Shown here piece by piece: positions 1 to 6,423 of a stretch of 9,424 nucleotides of DNA (position 1 is its first letter; each line of letters starts with the position of its first letter). The translations under genes were made by a program, and so were the position numbers. The notes below the pieces were generated by a model, which was not told the DNA's origin, made no database searches, and was given only the letters and a program-made list of their open reading frames with translations. This DNA comes from JASMHC01 sp964476515. Its GTDB lineage: Bacteria; Pseudomonadota; Alphaproteobacteria; Rhodobacterales; Rhodobacteraceae. Location of the stretch: NCBI GenBank assembly GCA_964476515.1, contig CAYZAY010000092.1:1-9424 (forward strand), in the 5' to 3' direction.

Positions 1-760
1 ATTTGAAATCAAATATCGATGACACGTCCCGTTTAAGAACCACAGACGGAAGCTCGACCGGTGTTCGCGACAGCTGTTCATTCACTTGATCCAAGTGATT
101 GCTGTAAATATGCGCGTCGCCAATTGAATGCACGAAATCGCCCACCTCATAGCCCGTCACATGGGCCAATATCACCTGTAGCAGCGCATAGGATGCAATG
201 TTGAACGGCACCCCAAGAAACATATCCGCCGAGCGTTGATAAAGCTGCAGATGTAGCTTGCCACCCAGAATGCGCACCTGCCAAAGCGTATGACAAGGCG
301 GTAGCGCCATCTGGTCAACCTCGCCCGGGTTCCATGCCGAAACGATCAGGCGACGGCTGTCAGGGGATTTTCGGATCATTTCAACCAGATTGGCGATTTG
401 ATCGACCTCGCCCAGCAGAAATTTTGCATCCGCATCGTCGGTCTTCGTTACCTTTGGAAAGTGTCGCCACTGGTGGCCATAGACCGGCCCGAGGTCCCCG
501 TTTTCGTCGGCCCATTCGTTCCAGATCGATACGCCGTTTTCCTTTAGGTATTTGATGTTGGTATCGCCCGAAAGAAACCAAAGCAGTTCGTGAATGATGG
601 ATCGAAGGTGCAATTTCTTAGTCGTCATCAACGGAAAACCGTTTGCAAGCGGATAGCGGCACTGCATGCCGAAACACGATATCGTACCGGTGCCGGTTCT
701 ATCGGTGCTTTCAACGCCGGTTTCGAGAACGGTTTTTAATGCCGCCAAGTATTGCTGCAC
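1..760 (-). CDS. thyA: Thymidylate synthase, 5' part (runs off left edge)
   Basis: This enzyme converts dUMP to dTMP using methylene-tetrahydrofolate, in the cytoplasm, as the last step of de novo dTMP synthesis. The visible 253 residues follow E. coli ThyA closely: STDRTGTGT (residues 18-26), the HLRSIIHELLWFL block (51-63), the DENGDLGPVYGHQW block (85-98), SRRLIVSAWN (135-144), the catalytic Cys156 in ALPPCHT, the YQRSADMFLGVPFNIASYALL-type dUMP-binding block after it, and HIYSNHLDQ. About 20-25 C-terminal residues lie beyond the window. There is a small insertion of roughly ten residues around 102-116 compared with E. coli. I chose a GTG start at 760-758: it gives the family's usual N-terminus (M-QQYLAALKTVL), a GGGG ribosome site lies 8 nt upstream, and no in-frame ATG precedes it before a stop at 803-805. 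The gene is divergent from the glyoxalase gene. Confidence 0.96.
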   Translation of the reverse strand, partial: MQQYLAALKTVLETGVESTDRTGTGTISCFGMQCRYPLANGFPLMTTKKLHLRSIIHELLWFLSGDTNIKYLKENGVSIWNEWADENGDLGPVYGHQWRHFPKVTKTDDADAKFLLGEVDQIANLVEMIRKSPDSRRLIVSAWNPGEVDQMALPPCHTLWQVRILGGKLHLQLYQRSADMFLGVPFNIASYALLQVILAHVTGYEVGDFVHSIGDAHIYSNHLDQVNEQLSRTPVELPSVVLKRDVSSIFDFK

Positions 761-822
761 GACGATTACCCCTATTGCTTGTGATTTATTACTTACGGAC
801 CGCTAGGTATGGTGGGTTCATT

Positions 823-852
823 CTTTTAACGTCATTTCCGGTGCCGTGCCAA
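823..852 (-). promoter_or_regulatory. Candidate thyA promoter
   Basis: On the minus strand a TTGGCA box (852-847) is followed after 17-18 nt by TTAAAA/TAAAAG (829-823). This would give a leader of roughly 55 nt before the GTG start. The match to a sigma-70 pattern is partial and was found by eye. The rest of the 151-base gap (761-911) between the divergent thyA and glyoxalase genes shows no gene. Confidence 0.28.
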
Positions 853-911
853 GCGACATTCTGGACATTCTTTGACTGCGCGTTACGGTATGAAAAAACA
901 CGAGGATTATC

Positions 912-1340
912 ATGCCGACAAAGTATCTACACACGATGGTCAGAGTGAAAGACCTCGACGCCTCAATCGCGTTTTTCAAGCTTCTGGGTCTCGTCGAGAC
1001 ACGCCGGAACGACTATGAAGCAGGGCGTTTCACCTTGGTGTTTCTGGCCCCGCCGGACCAACCCGAATGCCCCGTTGAACTGACGTATAACTGGGATGGT
1101 GATGACGGGCTGCCGTCGGACAGCCGTCATTTCGGTCATCTGGCCTATGAGGTCGATGATATCTACGCGACTTGCCAGCACCTGATGGACAACGGCGTCA
1201 CGATTAATCGACCGCCACGTGATGGGCGAATGGCTTTTGTCAGATCACCCGACAATATTTCAATCGAGCTTTTGAACGCAGGCGGCGCCCGTCCGGCGCA
1301 AGAGCCATGGTTGAGCATGGAAAACATTGGTCACTGGTGA
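912..1340 (+). CDS. gloA: VOC-superfamily glyoxalase I-like protein (lactoylglutathione lyase)
   Basis: This is a 142-residue, single-domain vicinal-oxygen-chelate protein. It resembles bacterial glyoxalase I, which isomerises the hemithioacetal of methylglyoxal and glutathione to S-lactoylglutathione. All four metal ligands of E. coli GloA have counterparts: His7 (LHTMVRV), Glu56 (VELTYNW), His76 (HFGHLAYEV) and Glu119 (SIELLN). The beta-alpha-beta-beta-beta repeats run about 5-58 and 74-121. The C-terminal tail (123-142) is a little longer than in E. coli. The ATG at 912 has a GAGGA ribosome site (902-906) close upstream. The stop lies 3 nt before the next gene, so the two are probably one operon. 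I am sure of the fold and metal site; the exact substrate is inferred from the close match to GloA. Confidence 0.88.
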   Translation: MPTKYLHTMVRVKDLDASIAFFKLLGLVETRRNDYEAGRFTLVFLAPPDQPECPVELTYNWDGDDGLPSDSRHFGHLAYEVDDIYATCQHLMDNGVTINRPPRDGRMAFVRSPDNISIELLNAGGARPAQEPWLSMENIGHW

Positions 1341-1343
1341 TCC

Positions 1344-1997
1344 ATGAAACGAATTTTGGTTTACGGCGATAGCAATTCTTGGGGATATCCCGCTGACGAC
1401 AGCGGCCTGCGGATGAAGGATAACTGGCCCACCGTGATGGGGCGCCATATGGATGATGTTCAGGTCATCGAAGAAAACTTCCCGGGACGGACCACGGTTC
1501 ATGACGACGCTGAACACATGGGCGAGGCGAACAATGGCCTGCGCTTTCTTGAAGTCGTTTTGCGTAGTCACGCCCCGATTGACGCTTTGGTTATCCTGTT
1601 GGGCACAAATGACCTGAAGGCGCGGTTCCAACCAAGTGCTGAGAAGATCGCGGATAATCTTGGACGGCTGGTCGCCGAAACGAGACGGGTCGGGGGCGCA
1701 AGCCAGATTTGGGAAGACCCGACACCCCCGCAGATATTCGTGATTTCGCCCCCACCCCTATCGGAAAGGGCAATCGACCCGACTTGGGAAAGGGTCGATG
1801 AATGGGCAGGCGCAAAAGAAACGTCTGAAGGCTTAGCCTCGGCCATTAGTGCCGTTTGTGACCGGCTGGATGTGACGTCTTTTGATAGCGCCAATTTCGT
1901 CGAAGGCGGACAAGACGACCCAATTCATTGGACCGACACGTCACATCTTCGGCTGGGACAGGCCGTGGCCCATTGGCTAACGACGCACGGGCTTTAG
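1344..1997 (+). CDS. SGNH/GDSL-family esterase or acyltransferase
   Basis: This is a 217-residue SGNH hydrolase. The four blocks are all visible: nucleophile Ser10 in GDSNSWG, the block II Gly48 (FPGRT), the block III Asn89 in LGTND, and the Asp192/His195 pair in DPIH. There is no signal peptide, so it should be cytoplasmic. The stretches VIEENFPGRTTVHDD, LLGTNDLKARF and VISPPPL resemble the arylesterase/acyltransferase group typified by the Mycobacterium smegmatis enzyme (MsAcT), and that suggests short-chain ester hydrolysis or acyl transfer; the natural substrate is unknown. The ATG starts 3 nt after the glyoxalase stop and only a weak GGTGA ribosome site lies within that gene's last codons, so translation is probably coupled. 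It converges with the MarR gene with a 23-nt gap, in which I see no clear terminator. Confidence 0.87.
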   Translation: MKRILVYGDSNSWGYPADDSGLRMKDNWPTVMGRHMDDVQVIEENFPGRTTVHDDAEHMGEANNGLRFLEVVLRSHAPIDALVILLGTNDLKARFQPSAEKIADNLGRLVAETRRVGGASQIWEDPTPPQIFVISPPPLSERAIDPTWERVDEWAGAKETSEGLASAISAVCDRLDVTSFDSANFVEGGQDDPIHWTDTSHLRLGQAVAHWLTTHGL

Positions 1998-2020
1998 TAA
2001 ATGTAGCGGATTTGATCAGC

Positions 2021-2488
2021 TCAGTATCTTTCGATCCGTTTCAGGGTGAATGTTATATCCTCAATCCCATTGGCCCCGATCACACCGGCTTTTTCCAACC
2101 CAGCCGCATGCCTGTCGAACAGTTCGGTTACAATCGTTCGCACTTCACGGCCGTTTTGGGTTAACCGAACACGAACCGACCGCCTGTCCACGTGGCATTT
2201 CTGGTGGTGCATATACCCCAGCTCGACCAATTTTTTTAGATTGTAGCTGACGTTGCTACCTTGGTAGTACCCGCGTGACTTCAGTTCACCAGCCGTCACT
2301 TCGTGATCGCCGATGTTGTATAGCAACAGGGCCTGAACCGGATTTATATCCAACAGCGACAGCCGTTCGAATTCATCCTTAATAACGTCCAGCAACAACC
2401 GGTGAAGCCGTTCCACCAGTGCCAGACTTTCCAGATAGTGTTCGCTGAAATTTGCGGGTCGATCGAGGATCGGTGAGTGTATTGTCAT
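2021..2488 (-). CDS. MarR-family winged-helix regulator, LdtR-like
   Basis: A 155-residue DNA-binding protein with a MarR-type winged helix. The N-terminal dimerisation helix spans about 15-45. The segment NPVQALLLYNIGDHEVTAGELKSRG (about 49-73) leads into the recognition region GSNVSYNLKKLVELGY and the wing, with the D-R-R motif (HVDRRSVRVRLT). A C-terminal helix follows (about 114-140). The GYYQGSNVSYNLKKLVELGY block recalls the LdtR group of alphaproteobacteria, which in Liberibacter and Sinorhizobium is linked to an L,D-transpeptidase gene and stress tolerance. No such target gene lies in this window, so the role is inferred only. The ATG at 2488 has a GGA ribosome site about 7 nt upstream. 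Two short inverted repeats upstream (2526-2555) are candidate autoregulatory sites. Confidence 0.85.
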   Translation of the reverse strand: MTIHSPILDRPANFSEHYLESLALVERLHRLLLDVIKDEFERLSLLDINPVQALLLYNIGDHEVTAGELKSRGYYQGSNVSYNLKKLVELGYMHHQKCHVDRRSVRVRLTQNGREVRTIVTELFDRHAAGLEKAGVIGANGIEDITFTLKRIERY

Positions 2489-2525
2489 GATTGTTCCAAC
2501 CTTTCGTTAAGGTCGAAACTGGCCG

Positions 2526-2555
2526 CGAATACACAATATTCGGTTAAACGAACCG
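2526..2555. promoter_or_regulatory. Paired inverted repeats upstream of marR (candidate operator)
   Basis: CGAATA-cacaa-TATTCG (2526-2542) has perfect 6-bp arms, and the adjacent, overlapping CGGTT-aaacg-AACCG (2541-2555) has perfect 5-bp arms. They lie 38-67 bp upstream of the MarR start in the 90-base gap after sdhE. The size and AT-rich centre fit MarR-family operators; binding is inferred. Confidence 0.38.
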
Positions 2556-2578
2556 CGATTGACTAAAATTGACAGAAT

Positions 2579-2839
2579 TTATCGCGCGGCCATGTGAGCC
2601 GAGATTTTTGTCATCAAATCCAGATACTCAACCGGTGTCGGGGATTGACCGGACACCCATTGATACATGTCCAAATCCGCTTCGGACAAAAGAGCCTCGT
2701 AAAGATCCAGATCATCTGCATTCAGATCTGCCAATTGTGCGTCGGCAAAGGATGACAGGATAATGTCCATTTCCTTGATGCCGCGCCGCATGGACCGCAT
2801 CCGCAGACGCTTTATCCGGTTCTCGTGTGTTTCGCTCAC
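2579..2839 (-). CDS. sdhE: Succinate dehydrogenase assembly factor SdhE (FAD assembly factor)
   Basis: This 86-residue protein belongs to the SdhE/YgfY/Sdh5 family (DUF339), a small cytoplasmic helical protein that promotes covalent attachment of FAD to the SdhA subunit of succinate dehydrogenase. The family signature RGxxE is present as R19-G20-I-K-E23-M-D25. The later acidic helix and the LDLYEAL...DLDMYQWVSG region (about 45-65) match the conserved 'D-x-D-L-(Y/F)-x-W' part. Length is normal. The start is GTG at 2839-2837, overlapping the TGA of the upstream XRE gene as GTGA, with an AGGAAGAAG ribosome site ending 4 nt before it. The two genes are therefore translationally coupled. Identification is confident from the signature and length. 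Confidence 0.93.
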   Translation of the reverse strand: MSETHENRIKRLRMRSMRRGIKEMDIILSSFADAQLADLNADDLDLYEALLSEADLDMYQWVSGQSPTPVEYLDLMTKISAHMAAR

Positions 2840-3231
2840 CGGGCTTCTTCCTGAAGCTTTGTGCGCAGACGCTTTTCAAGCAAGCTCAGCTTGTCGGCAA
2901 GCCGCGTCATCTGGGTTCGCACATCACGGATTTGCAAAAGTATCTCATTCACGTCAGCCGGTATTTCAGCGTCGTCGTCGGGGGCACCCAGACCATCACC
3001 TTCGCCGTTCAGCAGCCATGTCAAAGAAACGTTCAGTAGCCCTGACAGCATCTGTAGCTTGTTGGCCCGTGGTTCCGCCCAGTCTTCTTCCCAGCTTTTC
3101 AGCGTCGAAAGCTTAATACCCAACCGTTTTGCCAGATCTTTCTGGCTCATACCGGTTTTATCGCGCGCCGCCGCTAGACGGTCTCCGAAAGTTGCTGTTT
3201 CCGGACCGTACCAATCGTCATCGGAGCTCAT
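2836..3231 (-). CDS. XRE-family helix-turn-helix regulator with C-terminal coiled coil
   Basis: A 131-residue putative transcription factor. Residues about 14-69 form a Cro/CI-type helix-turn-helix (FGDRLAAARDKTGMSQKDLAKRLG, then IKLSTLKSWE as turn and recognition helix, then LQMLSGLLNVSLTWLLNGEG). An acidic linker (DGLGAPDDDAEIP) leads to a C-terminal heptad-rich helix (about 93-128) likely to mediate self-association. I chose ATG at 3231 because AGGG lies 5 nt upstream; a GTG two codons earlier (3237) is possible but sits too close to that site. The gene overlaps sdhE and diverges from the aminotransferase. A perfect 6-bp inverted repeat (3246-3263) upstream of the start is a candidate operator. 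The target genes are unknown; its own operon is the simplest guess. Confidence 0.86.
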   Translation of the reverse strand: MSSDDDWYGPETATFGDRLAAARDKTGMSQKDLAKRLGIKLSTLKSWEEDWAEPRANKLQMLSGLLNVSLTWLLNGEGDGLGAPDDDAEIPADVNEILLQIRDVRTQMTRLADKLSLLEKRLRTKLQEEAR

Positions 3232-3245
3232 TTTCACCCTTTCCC

Positions 3246-3263
3246 GCGATCTGTCTTGATCGC
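3246..3263. promoter_or_regulatory. Inverted repeat between divergent XRE and aspartate aminotransferase genes
   Basis: GCGATC-tgtctt-GATCGC is a perfect 6-bp inverted repeat with a 6-nt spacer. It starts 15 bp upstream of the XRE regulator's start and ends 53 bp upstream of the aminotransferase ATG. Its dyad form and position suit autoregulation by the XRE protein, possibly affecting both directions. This is inferred from symmetry alone. Confidence 0.35.
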
Positions 3264-3315
3264 CTGCTACGCATATCCTAGGACACTGTGGAACTGCTTA
3301 CAAACTGGTGACCCC

Positions 3316-4518
3316 ATGTCTTTCCTATCTGCGACACTTTCCCGCGTGAAACCTTCGCCTACAGTGGGAATGACGGGCAAGGTTGCCGAATTGCGCGCCG
3401 CTGGGCACGACATTATCGCGCTCGAAGCCGGACAGCCGGATTTTGACACGCCTGAGCACATCAAAGATGCCGCCAAAGTGGCGATGGATGCTGGCCAGAC
3501 GAAGTACACCACCGTTGATGGAACGCTTGAGCTGAAACAGGCGATCTGTGCCAAGTTCAAGCGCGACAACGACCTGTCCTATCAGCCGAACCAAATCTCG
3601 GTTTCGACCGGTGGCAAGCAGGTGCTGTTCAACGCTTTCGTAGCCACGTTGAACGAAGGGGATGAGGTCATCATTCCCGCACCTTATTGGGTGAGCTATC
3701 CTGATATGGTTTTTCTGGGCGGTGGCACGCCGGTCGTCGTTGAAAGCAGCGTCGAGACAGGGTTCAAACTGACACCGGAACAGCTAGAGGCGGCGATAAC
3801 GCCCAAGACGAAATGGTTCTTGTTCAACTCACCGTCCAACCCGACGGGTTCAGGGTATACGCGCGATGAACTGAAAGCGTTGACTGACGTGCTGCTGCGG
3901 CATCCACATGTCTGGATCATGAGTGACGATATGTATGAGCACCTCGTTTATGACGGGTTTGAATTCACCACGCCTGCGCAAGTGGAACCTCGGCTTTATG
4001 ATCGCACATTGACGGTCAATGGCGTGTCCAAAGCCTATTGCATGACAGGCTGGCGTATCGGCTTTGCGGGTGGTCCTGTCGAATTAATCACCGCCATGCG
4101 CAAGGTTCAGTCGCAAACCACGTCTTGCCCGTCTTCCATCAGTCAGGCGGCGGCAGTGGCGGCATTGAACGGCCCGCAGGACTTTATCGCTGAAAACAAC
4201 GCCGCTTTCCTGCGTCGTCGCGATCTTGTGGTGAAGATGCTGAACGACATCGACGGGATCGACTGCCCGACGCCCCAAGGTGCGTTCTACGTTTACCCGT
4301 CTATCAAAAGCCTAATTGGCAAGACGACGGCCGCGGGCACGAAAATCAACAGCGACGAAGATTTCGCCACTGCTCTGCTTGAAGAAAAGGGCGTTGCCAT
4401 AGTTTTCGGAGCGGCCTTTGGACTGTCACCCAATTTCCGCGTTAGCTACGCCGAAAAAGATGAAATTCTGGTAAAAGCCTGTACCCGCATTCAGCAATTT
4501 TGCGCCGAGTTGACCTAG
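3316..4518 (+). CDS. aatA: Aspartate aminotransferase (class I, PLP-dependent)
   Basis: Transfers the amino group between aspartate and 2-oxoglutarate, giving oxaloacetate and glutamate; cytoplasmic, homodimeric, central to amino-acid metabolism. The 400-residue product has the usual length of the alphaproteobacterial/Thermus-type (subgroup Ib) enzymes. Visible residues are the PLP lysine K239 in VNGVSKAYCMTGWRIGFAGG, W125 in PAPYWVSYPD, N175 in NSPSNPTGSG, D204/Y207 in SDDMYEHL, R247, and the carboxylate-binding R375 in FRVSYA. I chose ATG at 3316 (MSFLSATLSRVKPSPT, the normal family N-terminus), 60 nt downstream of the longest possible start; a GGTGA ribosome site lies 5 nt upstream. Members of this subgroup may also accept prephenate or aromatic substrates, which cannot be decided here. 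Confidence 0.94.
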   Translation: MSFLSATLSRVKPSPTVGMTGKVAELRAAGHDIIALEAGQPDFDTPEHIKDAAKVAMDAGQTKYTTVDGTLELKQAICAKFKRDNDLSYQPNQISVSTGGKQVLFNAFVATLNEGDEVIIPAPYWVSYPDMVFLGGGTPVVVESSVETGFKLTPEQLEAAITPKTKWFLFNSPSNPTGSGYTRDELKALTDVLLRHPHVWIMSDDMYEHLVYDGFEFTTPAQVEPRLYDRTLTVNGVSKAYCMTGWRIGFAGGPVELITAMRKVQSQTTSCPSSISQAAAVAALNGPQDFIAENNAAFLRRRDLVVKMLNDIDGIDCPTPQGAFYVYPSIKSLIGKTTAAGTKINSDEDFATALLEEKGVAIVFGAAFGLSPNFRVSYAEKDEILVKACTRIQQFCAELT

Positions 4519-4532
4519 GTTTCCTATCGGTC
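4512..4532 (+). terminator. Weak stem-loop at the end of the aminotransferase gene
   Basis: GACCTAGG pairs with CCTA-tc-GGTC across a TTT loop, with a 2-nt bulge. It includes the TAG stop of the aminotransferase gene. There is no following T-run, so it is a poor intrinsic terminator and may be a chance structure. The 8-bp palindrome ACCTAGGT lies within it. Confidence 0.22.
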
Positions 4533-4548
4533 GGGGTATGTCTTCGCC

Positions 4549-4577
4549 TTTCCATGGTTTGCCATTGCGGCTAGAGT
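4549..4577 (+). promoter_or_regulatory. Candidate promoter of the small gene at 4606
   Basis: TTTCCA (4549-4554) and TAGAGT (4572-4577) are separated by 17 nt and each match 4 of 6 sigma-70 consensus bases. Transcription would start near 4584, leaving a leader of about 22 nt that contains the AAGGAA ribosome site. Found by eye; alternatives are possible. Confidence 0.28.
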
Positions 4578-4605
4578 TCCTGCATTGACTAAGGAATATT
4601 AAGAC

Positions 4606-5016
4606 ATGAGCACCAAGCTGCCTGAATACTATTTCCGTACTCGCGACAACGGCGCCGCCGTTTTTCGCGTGGATACGGAAAACCGGCAGCGGCGGATCGA
4701 GATGGATCAGATCGCCATCGTGAATATTCGAAACGGTGAGATAAAGCCTCATGGGGATCGCAAGTTAACGAACGATGACGTCGGTGCTATTCGCGACTGG
4801 ATGGAAGATCGGGTCAAAACGCTGGCGTGGCGCGATATCGACGACATTCTACGTACTGTGGATCATCTCAACCTGACGACCCAGTGGGCACAATCGCGCG
4901 CAACGCCGGAACAGTTGGACGAGGTGATGGATTCATTGCTGTTGGCTATGCACGACCTACGCTCGGTTCTTGTGCGCAAAAAGGCTGAAACTCTGATGGC
5001 TGACGACAAAGGCTAG
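4606..5016 (+). CDS. Conserved-looking hypothetical protein, 136 aa
   Basis: I do not recognise this family. The product is soluble, charged, and has no signal peptide or membrane segment. The N-terminal third (about 1-50) looks beta-rich (YYFRTRDNGAAVFRVDTENRQ, then IAIVNIRNGEIKPHG), and the rest (about 57-130) looks helical, with WMEDRVKTLAWRDIDDILRTVDHLN and a leucine-rich segment near 108-123. It looks like a real gene: a clean AAGGAA ribosome site lies 9 nt before the ATG, codon use resembles the neighbours, and no longer frame competes. It has its own candidate promoter. Its TAG stop overlaps the TAG stop of the convergent MATE gene within a CTAG palindrome. No function can be assigned. 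Confidence 0.72.
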   Translation: MSTKLPEYYFRTRDNGAAVFRVDTENRQRRIEMDQIAIVNIRNGEIKPHGDRKLTNDDVGAIRDWMEDRVKTLAWRDIDDILRTVDHLNLTTQWAQSRATPEQLDEVMDSLLLAMHDLRSVLVRKKAETLMADDKG

Positions 5017-6368
5017 TCAGCCGGTTGCTGCACCAAAATCCTGAAACGTCCCAACATCAAGAATGTGGACGAAGCCAGACCAAGGGTAAGGCCAAGCCAA
5101 ACACCGACGGCATCCCATCCGACAATAAAGCAAAGCACATAGCCCGATCCCACGCCTGCGATCCAATACGAGAACGTGGCGAAATACATCGGGATTTTTG
5201 TATCCTGAAGTCCGCGCAATAGACCCGTGCCCATGACCTGCATGGCATCAAAAAATTGGAAGGCAGCCGCGATATATAACAGCGTGGTGCCTCGGATCAG
5301 CAGGGCTTCAAGATTCGGTTCGTTCGGGGAAACGAAGACAATCAGCAATGTTTCGGGGAACAGGAAAAACACCACGCTGGCCAGTCCGGCAAAGGCAAAC
5401 GAAATGATCAGCGCGACCCGCGCACCCGCACGCAAGCCATCCCAATCTCCACGCCCGTGGGCGTTGCCTGCGCGTACAGTGACCGCGTGTGAAAGGCCAA
5501 GATGGAACATGAACGACAGCGATGCCACCTGTAGCGCAATTCCGTGCGCGGCCAGTTCAATTACGCCGACCACGCCCACCATTGCAGTTGCTGCGGTGAA
5601 CATGCCGACCTCTGCCAGAACGGTGATACCAATCGGCCATCCAAGTCGAAACACGCTCCAGAACGCCTCGGGGTCGGGGCGCCAAAAGCGTTGGAACAGC
5701 GCGTGATTGCGGTTTTTACGCGATGAATAAGCCGCCAGCACCAGAAAGCTGCAGGTGTGAACCGCAAGCGACGCAACCGCCGCACCACGCAACCCCATTT
5801 CCGGAAATCCGAAGTTGCCAAAGATAAGCAGATAGTTAATTGCGGCGTTCAATATTAGGCTGGCTATCGTGACATAAAGGATAATCCCAGCCTGTTCCAA
5901 CGCGCTTAGATAGCTGCGGAATATGTTCACCATCAGGGCAGGAAAAATCGAAAACGCCATGATTTTCAGATAGATGTCTGCATCCAGCGAGAGCTTGGGA
6001 TCTTGACCAATCGCCAGAAATACCGGCTTGGCCACCAACAGGATCGGCACGGTTACGACCGCGTAAATCAGTACCAGCCAGATCCCCATACGGGTTGATC
6101 GCCGGATCTGCTGTTCGTCCCCTTTGGCGTGCGCATTGGCCACCATTGGCTGCAAACCAAAGGCGAACCCTGAGCCCAAGATCAAAATGATGAAGAAGAA
6201 CGACCCACCCAGAACCTGCGCGGCAAAAGCCTCAAGCGAATACCAGCCCAGCATGATCGCATCGGTCAAACCGATAGCGAATTGCATGACCTGACTGCCG
6301 ATCAAGGGCAGGGCCAGTTTCATCAATGCTCTGGAATGCTCGCGAAAAGTCGCGGGTTGTTTGCTCAT
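5013..6368 (-). CDS. MATE-family multidrug/toxin efflux transporter (NorM-like)
   Basis: A 451-residue inner-membrane protein with about 12 predicted transmembrane segments in two six-helix MatE halves (roughly 16-215 and 235-440). Its length is typical of NorM-type exporters, which expel cationic compounds using Na+ or H+ gradients. Family features include LALPLIGSQVMQFAIGLTD and IMLGWYSLEAFAA in helix 1 to loop 1, GFAFGLQPMVANAHAKGD, and the second-half counterpart GLSHAVTVRAGNAHGRGDWDG. Substrate and coupling ion cannot be read from the sequence. The ATG at 6368 gives a normal 15-residue cytoplasmic leader, but no clear ribosome site sits at the usual distance (AAAGG is over 20 nt away), and the start codon lies inside a palindrome (6364-6378). 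It is 55 nt downstream of the broken ppk2 on the same strand. Confidence 0.93.
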   Translation of the reverse strand: MSKQPATFREHSRALMKLALPLIGSQVMQFAIGLTDAIMLGWYSLEAFAAQVLGGSFFFIILILGSGFAFGLQPMVANAHAKGDEQQIRRSTRMGIWLVLIYAVVTVPILLVAKPVFLAIGQDPKLSLDADIYLKIMAFSIFPALMVNIFRSYLSALEQAGIILYVTIASLILNAAINYLLIFGNFGFPEMGLRGAAVASLAVHTCSFLVLAAYSSRKNRNHALFQRFWRPDPEAFWSVFRLGWPIGITVLAEVGMFTAATAMVGVVGVIELAAHGIALQVASLSFMFHLGLSHAVTVRAGNAHGRGDWDGLRAGARVALIISFAFAGLASVVFFLFPETLLIVFVSPNEPNLEALLIRGTTLLYIAAAFQFFDAMQVMGTGLLRGLQDTKIPMYFATFSYWIAGVGSGYVLCFIVGWDAVGVWLGLTLGLASSTFLMLGRFRILVQQPAD

Positions 6369-6378
6369 TTAAAATGAG
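6364..6378. promoter_or_regulatory. Palindrome overlapping the MATE start codon
   Basis: CTCATTT-a-AAATGAG is a perfect 7-bp inverted repeat around a single base. The ATG of the MATE gene (6368-6366, minus strand) lies in one arm. It could be an operator for a repressor or a short hairpin hiding the start codon. It is too AT-rich to be a terminator for ppk2. Confidence 0.35.
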
Positions 6379-6423
6379 TAGCCCGACCTTTTGCCGTCTC
6401 GCAACCCGAATTCACACCTGACG

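Noticed and set aside
381..581. Minus-strand frame of 66 codons at the left end
   Set aside because: It is a shifted frame inside the real thyA coding sequence.
872..900. TTGACT box (872-877) upstream of the glyoxalase gene as a promoter
   Set aside because: No acceptable -10 box at 16-18 nt; the only TATGAA (889-894) is 11 nt away.
643..948. 101-codon plus-strand frame over the thyA start and the divergent gap
   Set aside because: It lies antisense to thyA and overlaps the glyoxalase gene; composition is unlike a real protein.
2559..2575. Repeated ATTGAC, including a consensus-like TTGACA, before sdhE's 3' end on the plus strand
   Set aside because: No -10 box follows and it would point antisense into sdhE; the repeat is too short to mean much.
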